Shown here piece after piece: positions 24,400 through 27,879 of a stretch of DNA of 27,879 bases. The stretch comes from CAZUZD01 sp964624465. GTDB taxonomy: Bacteria > Planctomycetota > Planctomycetia > Isosphaerales > Isosphaeraceae. The notes under the pieces were generated by a model. It saw only the letters and a program-made list of their open reading frames with translations. It was not told the origin of the DNA and did not search any database. Location of the stretch: contig CAZUZD010000040.1 of NCBI GenBank assembly GCA_964624465.1, positions 1 to 27,879 of the forward strand. The letters run 5' to 3'. Both the position numbers and the translations under genes were made by a program. Position 1 is the first letter of the stretch, and every line of letters begins with the position of its first letter.

Positions 24400-27282
24400 T
24401 CAGGGCTCGGCTCGCTCGCGCAAGTCGTGCGTCTGGTCGATTGCCAGGTCGGTCCACGACTGGATCCGCCCCGAGGGCCACCGGACCTCGATCGCGTCGA
24501 CCCGGTCGAGGGCACCCAGGCCGACGTGAATCCGGCCGTCATGGCCCGAGAGGTAGCCGGTGCCCGCCGTCACCCGGCGCACGATCCGCCGATCGCCGGC
24601 CTGGACGGTCACGACGGCGCCGACCGGTGGTGTGCCCGACCGCTCCGAGGCCAGGCGCAGGGCGATCCAGTGCCCGGCAGGCCCGTCGTTGTGCAGGAGC
24701 TTCAGCGGGCCGTCGCGCTGCACGAGCACGAGGTCGACGCGGCCGTCGTTGTCGAGGTCGCCGGCGGCCAGGCCGCGCCCGACCGTGGGCGCGAACGGGC
24801 CGTCCGTCGCCGGCGGGAGCAGGCGAAACCGGCCGCCGCCGACGTTCTCGAACAGGTGCTGCGGCTGCCGCATCGGGCTGTTGATCCAGGGCTGATCGTC
24901 GACGTGCCCGTTGGCGACCATCAGGTCGAGGTCGCCATCGTTGTCGGCATCGAGGGCGGCGGTGCCGAAGCCCGTCATCGGGATGCTGGGGGCGCTCAGG
25001 CCGGCGGCGGTGCCGTGGTCGGCGAACAGCCCGTGGCCCAGACCGCGAAAGTACGTGTTCGGCTCGTTCAGGAAGTTGGTGATGAACAGATCGACCTGGC
25101 CGTCGCCGTCGAGATCGTCGGCCACCACGCCCATGCTGGCGGTCGCCTTGCCAGCGCCGTTGAGGGCCAGGCCGCTGTCGAGCGCCATGTCCTCGAAGGT
25201 CAGGTCGCCCCGGTTGCGGAACGCGAAGTCGGGGGAGGCGTCGTTGGCGACGTAAAGGTCCAGCCGCCCATCGTCGTCGAGGTCGACGATCGCCAGGCCC
25301 AGGCCACGGCCATCGGGGCCGGTGAACCCGGCCGCGCGGGCCACGTCGGTGAAGGTGCCGTCGCCGTTGTTGCGGAAGAGGTGGTCCTCCTGCGCCGGGA
25401 ACAGGCCGGGCGAGCAGTGGATCCGACCGCCCGAGTGATCGCGGCAGGCTGGGGACGTCTCGCGGTGGGCCTCGACGTAGGTGACGACGACCAGGTCGAG
25501 GTCGCCGTCGGCATCCAGGTCGGCGAAGCCGGCCGCGGTCGTCCAGCGGTCGGACCCGACCCCGGCGGCGCGGGTGACGTCCTCGAAGGTGCCGTCCCCC
25601 CGGTTGCGGTAGAGGATGGTCCCCTCCAGGCCCGTGACGAACAGGTCGGGGTGGCCGTCGGCGTCGTAATCGCCCACGGCGCCGCCCATGCCGTAGCCGC
25701 GGCCGCCCACGCCGGCACGCTCGGTCACGTCCTCGAACGAGCCGTCGCACCGGTTGCGATAGAGCCGGTTCGGCGCCGGCGGCGCGGCCGGGTCGACGGG
25801 CAGGCGACAACCGTTGACGGCGTAGACGTCGAGCCAGCCGTCGCGGTCGTAGTCGAGCAGCAGCACGCCGCCGCCCATCGTGTCGGCCAGGAACAGATCC
25901 CCCTGCGACCCCGACTGGTACGAGAACGCCAGCCCCTGCGCCGTGGCCACGTCGCGGAACCGCAGCCCGGCCGGCGGCGTCGGGGCCGCGATCGTGGCGG
26001 CGGCCGCGAGGGCCGCCGGTCCCGAGCCGGTCGACGGCCGGGGCCGCGCCAGGGCGATCGGCAGGCGATCGGGCCCGGGACCGAGCGCGGTGAGCGCTGC
26101 GCGGGCGGAGGCGCGACCGGGCTCGATCCGCAGCGAATCGTCGAACCAGGCGCGGGCCTCGGCCGAGAGTCCGGCCTCCTGACAGAGCCGTCCCATCCGC
26201 TCGAACAGGGCGGCATCGGCCTCGAACCCCTGGCGGCGGAGGCTGGTGTGCTCGCGGCGGACCCGGGCGTGCAGGTCGCGGATGGCCTCGGCCCGCTCGC
26301 GGTGCGATCGGGCGCGGTCCGCGTCGCCCGCCACGGCGAGCGCCTGGCCCAGGCGGTAGTGGGCCTCGGGGTCGGAGGGGTTGACCTGGCAGGCCTCGGT
26401 CAGGCTCGCGAGGGCCCGGGCGCCCTGGCCGTCGAGGTCCTGGATCCGGGCGCGCAGGGTGAGCCAGCGCGCGGCCTCGGCCGGGTCGGCGGGCCGCTCG
26501 CCGAGGGTCGCCACGTCGGGTCGGGTGCCGTCGACCGCCTGGCGGCACTCGGCCAGCGCGAACCGGCCGATGGGGTCGTCGCCGAGCGCGGCGGCGGCGG
26601 CGGCCAGGTGCGGCAGGGCCTCGGCCGGGCGGCCCTGCTGCTGGAGGTCGAGGCCGTGGGCGCGTCGCAGGTACGGGTCGTCGGGGGTCCGGGCGAGGAA
26701 GGCGTCCAGGGTCGAGCCCATCGAGCGCGCGTCGACGTCGCCGGCCCAGAGCGCCATCACCAGGTCGATGAGCAGGCGGGGGTCGCGACCGATGGCGTGC
26801 ATCTGCCAGAGGATCTCGCGGACCTCGGCGGTGCGCTGCTGAAGGCTCAGGAGCCAGACCAGACGCCGGCGCGGCTCGACGGCGCGGGGGTCGTGCGCGG
26901 CGGCGTCGCGGAACGCGGCCTCGGCGTCGGCCGCGCGATGGTCCTTGAGGGCGATCTCGCCGAGGGTCGTCTGCGCCCGCGATCGTCTGGGGTCGTCGGC
27001 GGGCACCTCGGCGAGCAGCGTGCTGGCCTCGGGCAAGCGGCCCTGGTCGAGCCGGTACAGGCCGAGCATCAGCCGCGATTCGCCGTCGTCCGGCAGCGCA
27101 GCCACCCGCGCCCGCAGGGCGGCCTCGACCTCGTTCCAGCGCCCGGCGGCGATCAGGCGCCTGATGACGTCGAGGCTCACGGGCTCGGGCCGCGACCAGC
27201 GATAGGCCGCGACCGAGCCGGCGCCGGCGAGACCGATCACGCCCAGCAGGGCCAGGGCCCGGGTGCCCCTGGATAGCTTCAT
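24400..27282 (-). CDS. TPR / FG-GAP (VCBS) / UnbV exported protein
   Basis: A 960-residue exported or membrane-anchored protein, of the kind often annotated CRTAC1-like. A hydrophobic segment near residues 8-24 is a signal anchor. About residues 30-410 are tetratricopeptide repeats (WNEVEAALRARVAALPDDG, then DPEAHYRLGQALAVAGDADR). After an Ala/Pro linker comes a beta-propeller of FG-GAP/VCBS repeats (about 445-860) with seven calcium-loop motifs: DYDRDGWLD, DYDADGHPD, DLDADGDLD, DLDDDGRLD, DLDGDGQVD, DADNDGDLD and DLDNDGRVD. The C-terminus is an ASPIC/UnbV domain (about 870-955; GYLSGHDGRIHVGLG and VRWPSGRIQSW). The TPR part suggests protein contacts, the propeller an extracellular binding role. 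ATG 27282 follows GGAAGGGG by 9 bases; a GTG three codons upstream lies inside that site. Function is unknown. Residue boundaries are approximate. Confidence 0.93.
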   Translation of the reverse strand: MKLSRGTRALALLGVIGLAGAGSVAAYRWSRPEPVSLDVIRRLIAAGRWNEVEAALRARVAALPDDGESRLMLGLYRLDQGRLPEASTLLAEVPADDPRRSRAQTTLGEIALKDHRAADAEAAFRDAAAHDPRAVEPRRRLVWLLSLQQRTAEVREILWQMHAIGRDPRLLIDLVMALWAGDVDARSMGSTLDAFLARTPDDPYLRRAHGLDLQQQGRPAEALPHLAAAAAALGDDPIGRFALAECRQAVDGTRPDVATLGERPADPAEAARWLTLRARIQDLDGQGARALASLTEACQVNPSDPEAHYRLGQALAVAGDADRARSHRERAEAIRDLHARVRREHTSLRRQGFEADAALFERMGRLCQEAGLSAEARAWFDDSLRIEPGRASARAALTALGPGPDRLPIALARPRPSTGSGPAALAAAATIAAPTPPAGLRFRDVATAQGLAFSYQSGSQGDLFLADTMGGGVLLLDYDRDGWLDVYAVNGCRLPVDPAAPPAPNRLYRNRCDGSFEDVTERAGVGGRGYGMGGAVGDYDADGHPDLFVTGLEGTILYRNRGDGTFEDVTRAAGVGSDRWTTAAGFADLDADGDLDLVVVTYVEAHRETSPACRDHSGGRIHCSPGLFPAQEDHLFRNNGDGTFTDVARAAGFTGPDGRGLGLAIVDLDDDGRLDLYVANDASPDFAFRNRGDLTFEDMALDSGLALNGAGKATASMGVVADDLDGDGQVDLFITNFLNEPNTYFRGLGHGLFADHGTAAGLSAPSIPMTGFGTAALDADNDGDLDLMVANGHVDDQPWINSPMRQPQHLFENVGGGRFRLLPPATDGPFAPTVGRGLAAGDLDNDGRVDLVLVQRDGPLKLLHNDGPAGHWIALRLASERSGTPPVGAVVTVQAGDRRIVRRVTAGTGYLSGHDGRIHVGLGALDRVDAIEVRWPSGRIQSWTDLAIDQTHDLRERAEP

Positions 27283-27796
27283 CGCGAACACCCCTTCCTG
27301 GCGTGCCAGCCGGGACTGGATCGGCCCGTGGCGATTTCACCATAGCGAGCCCTGCCCGCTCCCGCCACCGGGGGAAGTCCGTTCCCTTCCACGATTCCAC
27401 CGCCTTCATCAGATTTTTGCTTGACCGCCGATCGAGCGGATGCGAAAGGATAATCACCCTTCTGAGAAACTTTTCGACTCTTCGAACTGTCGGCGTGCTT
27501 CCGGTCATCGTCCGGTCTGTGCGCGATCCCGTGGGCAATGCCCTCCGGGGGCGCGTTGCCAGCTGGTGTTGCGCGGGGTCTGTCCGTTCTGCGGACAGCG
27601 CCCTGGGGCGTCAGGTTCGCGGTTCGCGCCGCGGACTGGAACCGGGAGCGGCCTGCGGAAATAGTTCGGGAAACGGATCGAATTCCCGGTACCGGTGCCG
27701 GTCGCTCTGACGCTTGATGGAGGCTACCGCCCTGGGCGTGGTGCGACCGGCGCCCTGGCGAACACGACCGTGAGTCTCGGCCAAGGAACTTCTGTG
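27283..27796. other. 514-base divergent intergenic region
   Basis: No supported gene. The 200 bases nearest the left gene are less GC-rich than average (around 27400-27490), with TTGACC at 27421-27426 and GGATAAT at 27448-27454, too far apart for a standard promoter. A perfect 7-base-pair hairpin (CTGTCCG, TTCTG, CGGACAG) lies at 27580-27598. The minus-strand frame that covers it is arginine- and serine-rich and looks non-coding. ACCATA at 27339-27344, read on the minus strand as TATGGT, is a possible -10 for the TPR protein. Confidence 0.45.
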
Positions 27797-27879
27797 ATGG
27801 AACGTCGGGACCGCCGCTGGGCCACCTGGGCTCGCGGCTTCGGGATTGCCACCCTGCTGGCCTGCCTCCCACTCGGGTG
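27797..27879 (+). CDS. Start of an exported protein, cut by right edge
   Basis: Only 27 codons are visible: MERRDRRWATWARG, then a hydrophobic segment IATLLACLPLG that looks like the core of a signal peptide or a membrane anchor. AAGGAA (27783-27788) lies 8 bases before ATG 27797, which supports the start. The cysteine in the hydrophobic run is not in a clear lipobox as far as visible. Nothing can be said about the mature protein. Confidence 0.6.
   Translation, partial: MERRDRRWATWARGFGIATLLACLPLG

Noticed and set aside
24427..27276. Plus-strand open frame of 949 codons
   Set aside because: It mirrors the TPR/FG-GAP/UnbV gene on the other strand and has low-complexity Gly/Val/Ala composition; GC-rich third positions keep the antisense frame open.
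27279..27872. Minus-strand frame of 197 codons covering the right-hand gap
   Set aside because: Arg/Ser/Gly-rich with no domain. It overlaps the start of the TPR protein gene and the right-edge gene, both of which have good ribosome binding sites.

Overview
The window is very GC-rich and densely coded on both strands. It uses GTG and TTG starts freely and carries an AGE epimerase-hydrolase fusion, a formylglycine-generating enzyme with its sulfatase, a TPR/FG-GAP/UnbV protein, a Gfo/Idh/MocA dehydrogenase next to a sugar isomerase-like protein, and several secreted proteins of no known family. This mix fits a chromosomal segment of a planctomycete, most likely Isosphaerales-like. That assignment is inference from gene content and base composition; no rRNA or tRNA gene is present to confirm it. 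I see no prophage, insertion sequence or CRISPR array.

Layout, left: the start of ilvB (minus, running off the left edge), a secreted protein of unknown function (plus), a 100-residue unknown protein, a tandem GNAT acetyltransferase and a Rieske ferredoxin (all minus), then divergently an FHA-GAF-histidine kinase (plus) that meets a hot-dog thioesterase-like gene tail to tail. Next come xerC, a receiver/AAA+/Fis regulator and a secreted protein made of about fourteen 13-residue repeats (all plus).

Middle: a membrane-anchored formylglycine-generating enzyme and a secreted sulfatase form a two-gene operon (plus). It converges on a SIR2 family gene (minus), which is divergent from a large secreted epimerase-hydrolase fusion (plus). 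That gene converges on a secreted M28 peptidase with a PDZ domain (minus).

Right: a plus-strand run of sugar isomerase-like protein, Gfo/Idh/MocA dehydrogenase, homocysteine S-methyltransferase-like enzyme and ABM-domain protein. It converges on ychF, followed by a GlsB/YeaQ-type membrane protein and a 960-residue TPR/FG-GAP/UnbV protein (all minus). A 514-base gap then precedes the beginning of another exported protein at the right edge.

Functionally the window mixes housekeeping genes (ilvB, xerC, ychF) with exported carbohydrate and sulfate-ester catabolism. The points most worth a second look are the regulator, which lacks the sigma-54 contact motif and parts of its receiver active site; the 13-residue repeat protein beside it, preceded by an AT-rich promoter island; the epimerase-hydrolase fusion; and the formylglycine-generating enzyme that appears to sit outside the cytoplasmic membrane.
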